Source of the DNA: Hydrocarboniclastica marina
GTDB lineage: Bacteria; Pseudomonadota; Gammaproteobacteria; Pseudomonadales; Oleiphilaceae
DNA length: 64,000 bases
Direction: 5' to 3'
NCBI RefSeq assembly: GCF_004851605.1
Contig: NZ_CP031093.1
Span: 3,410,692-3,474,691, forward strand
Below are positions 17,438-27,291 of this stretch, piece after piece. The notes below the pieces were generated by a model. That model was given only the letters and a program-made list of their open reading frames with translations. It had not been told where the DNA came from and did not search any database. Numbering within the stretch: position 1 is the stretch's first letter; each line of letters opens with the position of its first letter. The position numbers and the translations under genes were made by a program.

Positions 17438-18438
17438 AGGGTTCTCCTGGCCTGCCGGGCAAGATGCAGGAACAGGGGCGTGCCCAGTAGCGCCGTCATC
17501 ACGCCCACGGGGATTTCCTGGGGCGGGATAACCAGCCGCGCAACGGTATCGGCCGCAAGCAGCAGCGTTGCGCCTATGAGCGCACAGGTGGGCAGCAGCC
17601 AGCGGTGATCCGTGCCGAAAATGCCCCGGGCCAGGTGCGGCACGATCAGCCCCACGAACCCGATCAAACCGGCCATGGCCACGGACGTACCCGCCAGCAC
17701 AATGACCAGTGCGCCGGCCAGAAGCCGGACCTGCCCGACTTTCAGGCCCAACCCGCGCATGACGTCATCGTCGAGGCCCATCAGGTTCAACTGGGGCGCA
17801 ATAAAAAGGGCCAGCAACAGCGCAATTGCAAAGATCGGTAGCAACGGAACAACGGCGGCCAGATCGCGTCCGGAAACCGATCCGGCCAGCCAGAACAGAA
17901 GGCTCTCGAAGCGGTCCTGATTCAGGATCAGTAAGCCCTGGGCAAAGGCCACAAACAGGGCAGTGACCGCCACCCCCGCCAGCACCGTGCGAACCGGAGA
18001 GATGCCCCGCCCCGCGGTCTGCCCCAGAAAGTACACCAGCACCCCGGCGGTGGCGGCGCCAGAAAAGGCGGCCCAGACCAGATCGGCCGGTGTGTTAAGA
18101 GAGAGGAAGGTGGCACCCATGACGACGAAGAACATGGCGCCGGCGTTGATGCCGAGAATCCCTGGCGAGGCCAGCGGATTGCGGGTGAGGGTCTGCATCA
18201 GTGCGCCCGCAATCGCCAACCCGGCACCGACCGCCAGGGCCGTGGTGGTGCGGGCGAAGCGTTCGGAGCGGACAACCAGATGCTCCAGCGAGCCCGGGTC
18301 GTAGGCCACAAAACTGCCGACCAGGGACTCGAACGGGATCTGGATATGGCCGAACTTCAGGCTCGCGAGTAGCGCCAGTAAAAGCAGCATGACGCAACCT
18401 ATCAGCCCCAGAAAGCGCTGCACGGATGTCTTCAACAT
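17434..18438 (-). CDS. FecCD-family iron-siderophore ABC permease (FepD-like)
   Basis: This 334-residue polytopic permease has the matching family motifs (GAGLAIAGALMQTLTRNPLASPGILGINAG and GLIGFVGLIVPHLARGIFG). It overlaps the binding-protein gene by seven bases and the second permease by four, so the three are translationally coupled. With its partner it forms the inner-membrane channel energised by the ATPase encoded divergently at 19525. Confidence 0.9.
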   Translation of the reverse strand: MLKTSVQRFLGLIGCVMLLLLALLASLKFGHIQIPFESLVGSFVAYDPGSLEHLVVRSERFARTTTALAVGAGLAIAGALMQTLTRNPLASPGILGINAGAMFFVVMGATFLSLNTPADLVWAAFSGAATAGVLVYFLGQTAGRGISPVRTVLAGVAVTALFVAFAQGLLILNQDRFESLLFWLAGSVSGRDLAAVVPLLPIFAIALLLALFIAPQLNLMGLDDDVMRGLGLKVGQVRLLAGALVIVLAGTSVAMAGLIGFVGLIVPHLARGIFGTDHRWLLPTCALIGATLLLAADTVARLVIPPQEIPVGVMTALLGTPLFLHLARQARRTL

Positions 18439-19418
18439 GGTGGGCAGGCCCCTGGGTCGCTTGGCTCCAGACCATAATGTTCGTAGAGATCGTCCAGCAT
18501 TCGGTTGGCCGCGATGATGCCCCCGCCCATATTCCAGATCACAGGGTCAACCTGATACACCTCTTTTTTACGGACTGCCTGCAGGTTCTGCCAGAGCGGG
18601 TGCTGGGTCCAGCTGTCGTAGGTGTGCTGCACGGCCGCGTCGTCTTCCATGAATACGAATACGGCCTGGGCATCCATGGCCGGAATGCTTTCCTGGCTGG
18701 TGAGCTTGATACCCCAACTGTCCTTGCGATGGGCCTCCGGCGCCTCAAACCCCAGTTCGCGAAGCACCGTGCGGGCAAAGCCGTCGTAATAGATGCGGGC
18801 ATGGTCCGCCCGAAAGCTGAGGATGGCGACTTCCTGGGGCCAGCGCTCGCCGAGTTTTTGCTGTATCTGCGTACGAAAATCGTTTACCCGCGCCTGCCAT
18901 TGAGCCAGCAATCGCTCGCCTCGGTCCTGCCGTCCGCTCGCCTTCGCCATCAGCTTCAGCAGCGCTTTGAAATCGAACACTTCGCCCGGTATCACCGTCG
19001 GCGCGATGCGGGTCAGCAAAGGGTATATGGTGCGGTGCCGGTACTGGGCGCCGACGATCAGGTCGGGGGCCAGCCAGGCGATGCGCTCCAGGTCAGGCTG
19101 GGTCTCAAGGCCAAGGTAATCCGGGTCGCCCACGTGATCGCGCAGGTAGCGGTACATGGGTTGCTCCGTCCAGGACTCCACCACGCCGACCGGCTCGATG
19201 CCCAGCGCTACCGCCGTATCCGTGGCCCCCTGATAGAGCGAGATAACCCGCGCGGGTTTGCCCCTGATAGTGGTCTCGCCCAACGCGTGCTGCACGGTAG
19301 TTAGCGATCGGGTGGCGTCTGAATCACTGGCAAGAACCGTCCCGACGGAAAGCGTCCAGATAATAACCGCCTGCCAAAAGCACAAGGCGACGAGAAGCAG
19401 TCGGGGAAGACGCAGCAT
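18432..19418 (-). CDS. Periplasmic iron-siderophore binding protein (FepB-like)
   Basis: This 328-residue class III solute-binding protein has an N-terminal signal sequence (hydrophobic to about residue 29, then VLASDSD). The body has the usual features: RVISLYQGATDTAVALGIEPVGV, then RIAWLAPDLIVGAQYRHRTIYPLLTRIAPTV, and a C-terminal lobe with NLQAVRKKEVYQVDPVIW. It delivers the chelate to the FecCD permeases. Its promoter region is shared with the divergent ATPase gene and contains a Fur-like site. Confidence 0.88.
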   Translation of the reverse strand: MLRLPRLLLVALCFWQAVIIWTLSVGTVLASDSDATRSLTTVQHALGETTIRGKPARVISLYQGATDTAVALGIEPVGVVESWTEQPMYRYLRDHVGDPDYLGLETQPDLERIAWLAPDLIVGAQYRHRTIYPLLTRIAPTVIPGEVFDFKALLKLMAKASGRQDRGERLLAQWQARVNDFRTQIQQKLGERWPQEVAILSFRADHARIYYDGFARTVLRELGFEAPEAHRKDSWGIKLTSQESIPAMDAQAVFVFMEDDAAVQHTYDSWTQHPLWQNLQAVRKKEVYQVDPVIWNMGGGIIAANRMLDDLYEHYGLEPSDPGACPPC

Positions 19419-19470
19419 GAGAGGGTCCGGAATCCTGTCGCTGACCCGGCAGTGCGTGCCGGGCAGATTT

Positions 19471-19495
19471 GATAATGAGAATGAGAGAGAATATC
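19471..19495. promoter_or_regulatory. Candidate Fur box between divergent siderophore transport genes
   Basis: GATAATGAGAATGAGAGAG and the bases after it consist of GATAAT/GAGAAT-type hexamers as in Fur sites. The site lies about 55 bases from the binding-protein start and 30 bases from the ATPase start, so it could control both directions. Confidence 0.6.
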
Positions 19496-19524
19496 ATCCA
19501 GGCATCCTGAAAAGCGACGCCGAT

Positions 19525-20445
19525 ATGTCCCCTGACGCCAAGATGCCCTCCAAATCCGCCTCCTCCACACGCCTCCGGGGAGATGCCCTGTCGGTCGGTT
19601 ACGAAGATCGTGTCGTGCTCGCGGAGGTCGATTTCAGCCTGCCGGACGGCAGCATGACGGTACTACTCGGCCCCAACGGCAGCGGTAAGTCGACCCTGCT
19701 GAAAACCCTGGCACGGACACTTGCGCCGCGCTCCGGCAAGGTCTTGCTGGATGGCAGCGACATTCACCGCCAGCCCACCAAAACAGTAGCTCAACACCTC
19801 GGTATATTGCCGCAGAGCCCATCGGCGCCGGATGGGCTTACCGTGAGAGAGCTGGTGGGGCTGGGGCGCTTTCCCTATCAGAGCCTGATGCGGCAATGGT
19901 CCCGGCGCGACGAAGCGGCGGTTGACGAGGCCATGGCGGTGGCCGATGTGACTCAGTTCGCCGACCGTCCGGTGGATGCTTTAAGCGGTGGCCAGCGACA
20001 ACGCTGCTGGATCGCCATGGTACTGGCCCAGGAAACCGACCTGCTCCTGCTCGATGAGCCGACCACGTTCCTGGACCTCAAAGTTCAGGTAGATCTCCTG
20101 GAATTACTGGTTTCCCTGGCCCACGAGCGTGGACGTACTTTGCTCGTGGTGTTGCATGACCTGAACCTGGCCGCCGCCTATGCGGACCGGCTGGTGATGA
20201 TGAAGGACGGCAAGATCGTGCACAACGGCAGCCCTGATGAAGTCTTCACGGCGGCCAACCTGAAACAGGTATTCGACCTGGACGCCCACGTCATGCGCGA
20301 ACCGTCATCGGCTCGCCCCGTGTGTGTGCCACTGCGCCGGCCGGCCAGGCTGTCGCCTCATCCCGCAGCGCCGTCCTCAGCCCAATCCTCAGCCCAGTCC
20401 TCGGCAGAGCCGTTAGAAAAGCCCTCAGCGATGAGCACGCCATGA
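19525..20445 (+). CDS. Iron-siderophore ABC transporter ATPase (FepC-like)
   Basis: This 306-residue ATPase has Walker A GPNGSGKST, signature LSGGQRQRCW, Walker B LLLLDEPTTFLDL and the switch His in VVLHDLNLAAAYADR, as in FepC/FhuC. The frame runs back to 19258, but ATG 19525 is chosen because it follows the Fur-like site and gives a normal N-terminus. An Ala/Ser/Pro-rich C-terminal tail is unusual. Its stop overlaps the next gene by four bases (ATGA). It is transcribed away from the permease operon it serves. Confidence 0.9.
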   Translation: MSPDAKMPSKSASSTRLRGDALSVGYEDRVVLAEVDFSLPDGSMTVLLGPNGSGKSTLLKTLARTLAPRSGKVLLDGSDIHRQPTKTVAQHLGILPQSPSAPDGLTVRELVGLGRFPYQSLMRQWSRRDEAAVDEAMAVADVTQFADRPVDALSGGQRQRCWIAMVLAQETDLLLLDEPTTFLDLKVQVDLLELLVSLAHERGRTLLVVLHDLNLAAAYADRLVMMKDGKIVHNGSPDEVFTAANLKQVFDLDAHVMREPSSARPVCVPLRRPARLSPHPAAPSSAQSSAQSSAEPLEKPSAMSTP

Positions 20446-21377
20446 ACGCCATGACCCACCAGTTCTGCGCGGTCGAAAGCGTTCGCGCCGGTGACCCCCT
20501 GGCAGGAACCGCGACCCACGCGGCCCGTAATCTGCTGATCAGCTGGCCGCGCTCAAAGTGGTCCCGCAGCCTGCGCAAGGCCAAGGACATGGACCCAGCC
20601 CTGGCTCAACAGCTCGACCAGCTGGCCGCAGACGGGCGACGGGTCAACCTGATCACACGCAGACGCTGGCCTGCCGATCTCCACCGTATATACCTGTTCC
20701 CCGAAGCCCGGTCGTTTGACATCCCCCGCCATCAGCTCGGGGAGTTTCTGACGGCGGTTGCAGCCGATGGCGATCTCTCGGGCTGGAACAGCAGCGCGGT
20801 AACGACGCCCCTCATGCTCTGCTGTACCCATGGCAAGAAGGACAAATGCTGCGCCAAGTTCGGCTACGCCGCCTACCGGGAACTGGCGAGGACCGCGCGG
20901 CAAGAAGCCCTGCCGGTCGAAATCTGGGAAAGCTCTCACCTCGGCGGCTGCCGGCTCGCGGCCAGCGTCATGGTGTTCCCGGCCATGCGCAAGTACGGGC
21001 GGGTGGCGCCGGAGCAGGTTCTGCCTTTTCTCCGGCACGAGGTTGCGGATATCCCGTACCTGCCCTGCTACCGCGGCCACAGTCTGTTGAGCCCGGCACA
21101 ACAATGTGCCGAAACAGCGGCCCTGCGATGGCTGACTGAGCACAACATCAACGCCGGCGTTTCCGTTATGCCCGAACAGCCCACCGAAGGAGACGACGTA
21201 ACCGTCACCGTGCAATGGCGAAACCGCTCAGACGCCAACGATAACGAGCCGGTTTCCGGTTCCCTGCAGGTGCGCTGCGGCACCCTCGAAGTCGTCAGAC
21301 TCGACACCTGCGCCGACCTGGACGAAGGCCCCTCGCCTTCCCGCTGCTGGGTGGCCAAAGACATTCAGCCCCGGTAG
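20442..21377 (+). CDS. Sucrase/ferredoxin-like (thioredoxin-fold [2Fe-2S]) protein
   Basis: This 311-residue Suc/Fer-like protein carries the Cys-rich motif CCTHGKKDKCCAKFG and a second conserved segment ESSHLGGCRLAASVMVFP. Both are typical of the thioredoxin-like ferredoxin fold that binds a [2Fe-2S] centre. It overlaps the ATPase stop by four bases, so the two are co-translated. In such a locus it may help release iron from the imported chelate by reduction. That role is inferred from context rather than shown by the sequence. Confidence 0.8.
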   Translation: MNAMTHQFCAVESVRAGDPLAGTATHAARNLLISWPRSKWSRSLRKAKDMDPALAQQLDQLAADGRRVNLITRRRWPADLHRIYLFPEARSFDIPRHQLGEFLTAVAADGDLSGWNSSAVTTPLMLCCTHGKKDKCCAKFGYAAYRELARTARQEALPVEIWESSHLGGCRLAASVMVFPAMRKYGRVAPEQVLPFLRHEVADIPYLPCYRGHSLLSPAQQCAETAALRWLTEHNINAGVSVMPEQPTEGDDVTVTVQWRNRSDANDNEPVSGSLQVRCGTLEVVRLDTCADLDEGPSPSRCWVAKDIQPR

Positions 21378-21533
21378 GCCAGCGGTCCAGCCCTCAAGCG
21401 GCATGCTCGACCTGCGATGGCCTCGGGCCTGTGAAACTAGCACCTGGCTGGCCCAAGTCGATTCAGCTTCCCTCTGCGTGATCTCCTTTACCCAAGGGAG
21501 ACGTTATTAAATGGACGCGATTAGTCGCCGTCA

Positions 21534-22685
21534 TCAAAAATCGTAATTCAACAATTCCCGCGCAATCAGCAGTCGCTGGACTTCGCTCGTGCCCTCGTAG
21601 ATCTGCGTTATCCGGGCGTCCCGGTAGTAACGCTCGACCGGATAGTCCTGCAGGTAGCCGTAGCCCCCGTGTATCTGCAGCGCCTTGGAACAGACACGTT
21701 CGGCCATTTCAGAGGCGAACAGTTTGGCCTGGGAGGCTTCGGACAGGCAGGGGTTTCCAGCGGTGCGCAGCCGGGCGGCGTGCAGGGTCAGCAGGCGGGC
21801 CGCGTTGATGCGCGTGTGCATGTCCGCGAGCATGTTGGCCACGCTCTGGTGCTGGATGATGGGCTTGTCGAACTGGACGCGCTCCCGGGCGTACCGCAGC
21901 GCTTCCTCGAAGGCCGCGCGGGCGATACCGATGGCCTGCGCGGCGATGCCGATACGGCCACCCTCCAGGTTGGATAATGCAATGGCAAGACCCCTGCCGC
22001 GTTCGCCCAGCAGGTTGGCTTCCGGCACGGTGCAATCCTGCAGGGTTACCGCGCAGGTATCGGATGCGCGGATGCCCATCTTGTGTTCGGTGCGGGCGAT
22101 CTCGAAACCCGCTGTGGCCGTCGGCACGAGGAAGGCTGAAAGCCCCTTTTTGCCAAGCTCAGGATCGGTAACGGCAAACACGATCGCAAGGTCGGCGCGG
22201 CGGGCATTGGTCACGAACTGCTTGGCGCCGTTGATGACCCATGTGCCGTCCTTGAGCACCGCCCGGGTGCGCAGATTATGGGCTTCAGAGCCGGCGTGGG
22301 GTTCGGTCAGGCAGAAGCAGCCAATCGCTTTGCCCTGGGCCAGGTCAGGCAGCCAGGCGCTTTTCTGCGTTTCCGTGCCGTACCGGAGCACCGGGCCGCA
22401 GCCGACTGAGTTATGCACGCTCATCAGGGTTCCGGTCGCGCCGTCGCCCGCCGAGATCTCCTCTACCGCCAGCGCATAGGCCACATAGTCCGTGTACGAC
22501 CCACCCCACTCCGATGGCACGACCATGCCCAGCAGGCCAAGCTCGCCCATCTGGGCGACGGCCGCATCGCTGATCCAGCCGGCCTTCTCCCATGCCTCGG
22601 CATGGGGCGCAATTTCGCCTTTGGCAAAGTTCCTCGCCATGTCGCGGACCATGCGTTGGTCTTCAGTCAGTTCAATATCGTGCAT
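21534..22685 (-). CDS. Acyl-CoA dehydrogenase (probable isobutyryl-CoA dehydrogenase)
   Basis: This 383-residue flavoenzyme has the family motifs [32 protein letters not shown] and [32 protein letters not shown]. The last holds the catalytic Glu of short- and branched-chain dehydrogenases. It is the last gene of a five-gene valine/isobutyrate catabolic cluster, where it would oxidise isobutyryl-CoA to methacrylyl-CoA. The chain-length assignment rests on the neighbours. It lies 59 bases from the preceding hydrolase gene. Confidence 0.88.
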   Translation of the reverse strand: MHDIELTEDQRMVRDMARNFAKGEIAPHAEAWEKAGWISDAAVAQMGELGLLGMVVPSEWGGSYTDYVAYALAVEEISAGDGATGTLMSVHNSVGCGPVLRYGTETQKSAWLPDLAQGKAIGCFCLTEPHAGSEAHNLRTRAVLKDGTWVINGAKQFVTNARRADLAIVFAVTDPELGKKGLSAFLVPTATAGFEIARTEHKMGIRASDTCAVTLQDCTVPEANLLGERGRGLAIALSNLEGGRIGIAAQAIGIARAAFEEALRYARERVQFDKPIIQHQSVANMLADMHTRINAARLLTLHAARLRTAGNPCLSEASQAKLFASEMAERVCSKALQIHGGYGYLQDYPVERYYRDARITQIYEGTSEVQRLLIARELLNYDF

Positions 22686-22744
22686 GCGAATCGGCCTTAT
22701 GGATGAAGCACTTAACAGTTAACCTCACGGCGGCCAGCACTGCC

Positions 22745-23791
22745 TCAGGCTGGCGCAAAAAAACGCTGCACCTGTTCAGCGGTAACGGCGGCCAGCGTCG
22801 GCGGGTACCAGTGGGGGGCATTGTCCTTATCGACCAGCAGCGCACGCACCCCTTCGATGAAGTCGCCGCCATCCATCCACTGATGCACCAGGTGGCTCTC
22901 CTGTGCGAAACATTCCCCCAGGGACAGCGCCCGTCCGCGGCGCAGGTTCTCCAGGGTTACCGCCACCGCGATCGGAGAGCGGCTGTCGATCACCTCGACA
23001 GTCTGCTGTGCCCATTCGTGGTAGTCAGGCCGGTCTTCGTCCAGCAGCGCCTGACGAATCGCGGACACACTGGCGTGGGCGAAATGCGCGTCTATCGCAG
23101 GCTTGAGGGCTTCCAGTGGCGCATCCGGCAGCGAACGGCAGGTTAACGCGTCGATAACCCCCGCCAGATCCCCGGCGATGTCAGATCCCCAGCGCAGCGC
23201 GGCCAGGCGGCTGTCGAGTTCGGGTATCCTGTCGCTCGACAGGTACGCGTCCGCCAGACCGCAGAACAGCGCGTCCGCGGCTTTAATGTGGTTGCCGGTG
23301 ATGCCGAGATAAATGCCGAGCTTGCCCGGCAGCCTCGGCAGGAAGTAGCTCGCGCCGACGTCGGGGAAAAAGCCAATGCCCACCTCGGGCATACCCATTC
23401 GCGTGCGCTCGGTAACAAGGCGAAAATCAGCGCCCTGCCCGATCCCCATGCCGCCGCCCAGCACGATGCCGTGCAGCAGCGCGACGACCGGCTTGGGGTA
23501 GTTATGCAGATACTGGTCGAGCGCATACTCTTCATCAAAAAAGCGGCTGTGCAGGTCATCCCCGCTCATGTAACTGTCGTAAAGCGCCCGGATATCGCCG
23601 CCCGCGCAGAAAGCCTTTTCGCCGGCAGCGCGGATCACAATAGCGACTATCTGGTCGTCTTCGGCCCAGGCTCGCAATTGCCGATGCAGTGCCTGCACCA
23701 TGTCCAGCGTGAGCGTGTTAAGCGCCTCGGGCCGGTTAAGTGTCAGGTGACCGACGTGGTTGGCTACCTCAATACTGACCGCCTCGCTCAT
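22745..23791 (-). CDS. 3-Hydroxyisobutyryl-CoA hydrolase
   Basis: This 348-residue crotonase-fold protein is longer than a hydratase, as expected for HIBYL-CoA hydrolase. It contains KAFCAGGDIRALYD, PKPVVALLHGIVLGGGMGIGQGADFRLVTERTRMGMPEVGIGFFPDVGASYFLPRL and a C-terminal extension typical of the family. It hydrolyses 3-hydroxyisobutyryl-CoA to free 3-hydroxyisobutyrate, the substrate of the MmsB enzyme encoded just upstream. Its start overlaps the mmsB stop by four bases, so the two are coupled. Confidence 0.88.
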   Translation of the reverse strand: MSEAVSIEVANHVGHLTLNRPEALNTLTLDMVQALHRQLRAWAEDDQIVAIVIRAAGEKAFCAGGDIRALYDSYMSGDDLHSRFFDEEYALDQYLHNYPKPVVALLHGIVLGGGMGIGQGADFRLVTERTRMGMPEVGIGFFPDVGASYFLPRLPGKLGIYLGITGNHIKAADALFCGLADAYLSSDRIPELDSRLAALRWGSDIAGDLAGVIDALTCRSLPDAPLEALKPAIDAHFAHASVSAIRQALLDEDRPDYHEWAQQTVEVIDSRSPIAVAVTLENLRRGRALSLGECFAQESHLVHQWMDGGDFIEGVRALLVDKDNAPHWYPPTLAAVTAEQVQRFFAPA

Positions 23792-24681
23792 TCCTGCTCC
23801 TTACGGTAGTTCCTGATGATTGCGGAGAAATCCAGGGCGCCGTTTCCCTGGGCACTGAAGCCCTGGTAAAGCTGCTGTGCCAGGGCCCCGAGCACCACCG
23901 GCTGCCTGATATGTCTGGCGGCCTCTGTGGCCAGACCGAGGTCCTTCACCATGAGATCCGTCCCGAATCCGCCGGTATAACCCCGTGAGGCAGGCACGTT
24001 CTCCTGAACACCGGGAAAAGGGTTATAGGTGTCCGAACTCCAGCAGCGGCCGGTGGAGGTATTGAGCACTTCCGCCAGCACCTTGGGGTCCATGCCCAGC
24101 CCGACGCCCAGGGACATGGCCTCGGCGACACCGATCATGGAGATGGCCAGCAGCATGTTGTTGGACACCTTCGCGACCTGGCCGTTACCGGACGGGCCGC
24201 AATGGATGGCCTTCTTGCCCATGGCTTCCAGCACCGGCCTGGCCCGCTCAAAATCCTCTCCTTCGCCACCGACCATGAAGGTCAGCGTGCCGGCGACGGC
24301 GCCGCCTGTTCCGCCTGAAACCGGCGCATCAAGCATGGCATTGCCCTGCGCCCCGGCAGCGCCGGCGACTTCGCGGGCGGTTATCGGGTCGATGGTAGAG
24401 GCATCAATCAGCAGTACCCGAGGCCTCACCCGTGCAAGCAGGCCGTCCCTGTCCAGGTAAACCGCTTTGACATGGGACGAAGCGGGCAGCATGGTGATAA
24501 TGATCGCCGGGTCGGCCGCCGCAACCTCTGCCACGGAGTTAACCGCGGTGGCCCCGGCGTCAGTCACCGGAGCCACTGCATTGGCTGACAGATCGTAGAC
24601 CGTCAGGTTGTGTCCCGCTTTCAGCAGGTTCAGGGCCATGGGACCGCCCATGTTGCCGAGGCCGATAAAGCCGATATCCAT
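23788..24681 (-). CDS. mmsB: 3-Hydroxyisobutyrate dehydrogenase
   Basis: This 297-residue NAD-dependent dehydrogenase has the N-terminal Rossmann signature IGFIGLGNMGGPMALNLLKAGH. The substrate site contains DAPVSGGTGGAVAGTL and the catalytic Lys lies in GNGQVAKVSNNMLL. It oxidises 3-hydroxyisobutyrate to methylmalonate semialdehyde. Genes for the preceding and following steps (hydrolase, MmsA) are in the same operon, so this assignment is stronger than motif alone would give. Confidence 0.92.
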   Translation of the reverse strand: MDIGFIGLGNMGGPMALNLLKAGHNLTVYDLSANAVAPVTDAGATAVNSVAEVAAADPAIIITMLPASSHVKAVYLDRDGLLARVRPRVLLIDASTIDPITAREVAGAAGAQGNAMLDAPVSGGTGGAVAGTLTFMVGGEGEDFERARPVLEAMGKKAIHCGPSGNGQVAKVSNNMLLAISMIGVAEAMSLGVGLGMDPKVLAEVLNTSTGRCWSSDTYNPFPGVQENVPASRGYTGGFGTDLMVKDLGLATEAARHIRQPVVLGALAQQLYQGFSAQGNGALDFSAIIRNYRKEQE

Positions 24682-24716
24682 TGCAGCATCCTCGAAGAGA
24701 TTATTTGCGCGGGCGA

Positions 24717-25493
24717 TCAGTCGTTGTTGAATTGCGGTTTGCGCTTCTCGCTGAAGGCGCTCATGCCTTCCTTCTGGTCGCGCGTAGCAAATGTTGAATG
24801 GAAGAGCCTGCGCTCAAACCGGATGCCTTCCGACAAGGTGGTTTCGAAGGCACGGTCGACTGCTTCCTTGGCCATCATCGCGATGGGGCTGGAGAGGCGG
24901 GCGATCTGCTCCGCGACCTTTAGCGTACCCTCGACCAACTCTGCGCTGGGCAATACCCGGCTGACCAGCCCGCTGCGCTCGGCCTCCTGGGCATCCATCA
25001 TGCGACCGGTCAGGATCATGTCCATGGCCTTGGCCTTGCCAATAAACCGGGCCAGCCGCTGGGTGCCGCCGGCGCCGGGAATGGTGCCGATGGTAATCTC
25101 CGGCTGGCCGAACCGGGCGGTCTCCGAGGCAATAATGAAATCGCACATCATCGCCAGCTCGCAGCCACCGCCCAGGGCGTAGCCATTGACCGCGGCGATA
25201 GTGGGTTTGCGAAAACGGCTGATCCGCTCCCAGGTGGCCGTAATAAAGTCGGCCTTGTAGACGTCCATGTAGGACCAGTCCTTCATCGCCTTTATATCGG
25301 CCCCCGCGGCGAATGCTTTTTCGCTGCCGGTCAGAACCACAACCGCCACATTGTCATCGGTTTCGAGCTGATCCAGGAGGTCGGTTAGCTCTGCAGTCAG
25401 CTCAGGTGACAGCGCATTAAGCGCTTCTGGCCGATTCAAAGTGATAAGCGCCACCTTGCCGCGCATTTCAAACAGCAGCGTGTTGTAGTCCAT
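24717..25493 (-). CDS. Enoyl-CoA hydratase
   Basis: This 258-residue crotonase has both catalytic glutamates: Glu112 in [11 protein letters not shown] and Glu132 in [20 protein letters not shown]. It also has the oxyanion-hole [10 protein letters not shown] motif. It is a standard short-chain hydratase that would hydrate methacrylyl-CoA to 3-hydroxyisobutyryl-CoA in this operon. It lies between mmsB and mmsA with short gaps of 35 and 66 bases. Confidence 0.92.
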   Translation of the reverse strand: MDYNTLLFEMRGKVALITLNRPEALNALSPELTAELTDLLDQLETDDNVAVVVLTGSEKAFAAGADIKAMKDWSYMDVYKADFITATWERISRFRKPTIAAVNGYALGGGCELAMMCDFIIASETARFGQPEITIGTIPGAGGTQRLARFIGKAKAMDMILTGRMMDAQEAERSGLVSRVLPSAELVEGTLKVAEQIARLSSPIAMMAKEAVDRAFETTLSEGIRFERRLFHSTFATRDQKEGMSAFSEKRKPQFNND

Positions 25494-25559
25494 TTCTGTT
25501 TTTCCTTTTAGCTATACGATCGAGCACATGAGGCGCGTTTGCCCGGCGACGGGCCCACC

Positions 25560-27074
25560 CTACTTGAGAGTTATGGTGGTGTTCACGCCACCCACATCAT
25601 CTTCGCCGAACCATCGCGACGTTACCGTCTTGGTCTGGGTATAGAACTGTATGACCTGCTTGCCATAGGGCCCCAGGTCACCGAGTTTTGAGCCACGGGA
25701 GCCTGTAAAGGAGAATAACGGTACGGGCACCGGGATGGGTACGTTAATGCCCACCTGGCCGACATCGATCTCCTCCTGAAAATGCCGCGCGGCGGCTCCG
25801 GATCGCGTGAATATTGCCGTTCCGTTGCCGTTGGGGTTGGCATTGACCAGCTCGATCGCCTCGTCCAGGGTCGCCGCGTGAAGAACGCATAGCACCGGGC
25901 CAAAGATTTCTTCCCGGTAGATGCTCATCTCCGTGTTCACTTGCGAAAACACCGTCGGGCCGAAGAAGTTGCCGTCTTCATAGCCCGGAACCGCCGGCTT
26001 GCGCCCGTCCAGCTCCAGCCGGGCGCCTTCGCTCTCGCCGCTCTCGACAAGGCGGTGCACCCGGTCCAGCGCCGCCCGGGAAATCAGCGGGCCAATGTCG
26101 GTGCCCGGCTCGTGCCCGGCGTTCACTTTCAAGGTTTTTGCGCGCTCGACCAGCTCCCCGAGCCAGGTCTGGGACTCGCCCACCAGAACCACGACCGGAA
26201 TGGCCATGCACCGCTGCCCGGCCGCGCCGAACGCGGAGCCTGCCAGGGCGTTGAGTGTCTGCTCCTTGTCGGCATCCGGCAGGACCACCATGTGGTTCTT
26301 GGCGCCCATCATGCATTGCGCGCGCTTGCCGGTGCCGGTCGCCCGGTTATAGACATGCGTGCCGACAGCAGTCGAGCCGACAAAGGACACCGCCTTGATA
26401 TCCGGGTGGTCGCAGATGCCGTTGACCACGTCTTTACCGCCGTGTACGACGTTCAGAACGCCAGGCGGAATACCCGCTTCCATCGCCAGCTCGACCAGGC
26501 GCATGGTCACCATCGGGTCCTGCTCGGAAGGCTTGAGCACGAACGTGTTCCCCGTAGCGATAGCCATCGGGAACATCCACAGGGGAATCATGGCCGGGAA
26601 GTTGAACGGGGTGATGCCGGCGCAGACCCCCAGCGGTTGCATCAGCGTGTAGGTGTCTACGCCCGCGGCGACGTTGTTGGCGAATTCGCCGAGTTGCAGG
26701 TTACCGATCGAGGCCGCGTGTTCCACCACTTCCAGCCCGCGGAACACATCACCCTCGGCATCCGGCAGCGTCTTGCCTTGTTCGGCGGTCAGTATCGCCG
26801 CCAGCTCTGCCATATTGTCCCGGATCAGTTGCTGGTACCGCAGGAAGATCCGCGCCCGCGTACCGATGGACGTTTTGCGCCAGGTTTTGAAAGCGGCCCG
26901 GGCGCTGCTGACAGCCGCGCTGAGTTCGTATGCGGTCGCCATGGGTACGCGGGCCAGCACCTCCTGAGTGGCCGGGTTGGTGACATCCATCCACTCTGAC
27001 GTTGTCGATTCAACGAACTTGCCGTCAATCAGAAGCTTTACGGTTGGAACGGAGGTGGCCGAAGGCGTGGTCAT
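25560..27074 (-). CDS. mmsA: Methylmalonate-semialdehyde dehydrogenase (CoA-acylating)
   Basis: This 504-residue aldehyde dehydrogenase carries [31 protein letters not shown] and the active-site [16 protein letters not shown] (catalytic Cys in QRCM), both characteristic of MmsA. It converts methylmalonate semialdehyde to propionyl-CoA, the final step of the cluster. The frame extends to 27113, but ATG 27074 is preferred because AGGA lies just before it. It is the first gene of the operon and faces the divergent LysR regulator. Confidence 0.92.
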   Translation of the reverse strand: MTTPSATSVPTVKLLIDGKFVESTTSEWMDVTNPATQEVLARVPMATAYELSAAVSSARAAFKTWRKTSIGTRARIFLRYQQLIRDNMAELAAILTAEQGKTLPDAEGDVFRGLEVVEHAASIGNLQLGEFANNVAAGVDTYTLMQPLGVCAGITPFNFPAMIPLWMFPMAIATGNTFVLKPSEQDPMVTMRLVELAMEAGIPPGVLNVVHGGKDVVNGICDHPDIKAVSFVGSTAVGTHVYNRATGTGKRAQCMMGAKNHMVVLPDADKEQTLNALAGSAFGAAGQRCMAIPVVVLVGESQTWLGELVERAKTLKVNAGHEPGTDIGPLISRAALDRVHRLVESGESEGARLELDGRKPAVPGYEDGNFFGPTVFSQVNTEMSIYREEIFGPVLCVLHAATLDEAIELVNANPNGNGTAIFTRSGAAARHFQEEIDVGQVGINVPIPVPVPLFSFTGSRGSKLGDLGPYGKQVIQFYTQTKTVTSRWFGEDDVGGVNTTITLK

Positions 27075-27291
27075 GGATTTTTTCCTGCTGTGGCAGCGAA
27101 GCGTTGGCCTCATGGCGGGCTGGGAAGCTTCAAACTTGTCGGGGCCTCCCGTGGATTGCCCAAGAGTAGCAGTGCAGTTTTACCTGATACAATGCCGTCA
27201 TCTGCAGCCTTAGTCTGCATTTTTGCACTACCTCACCAGGCCCGCGCAACTCGCGTACAGGTAAACGGGCAAACAGGCGACGAGTAAAACT

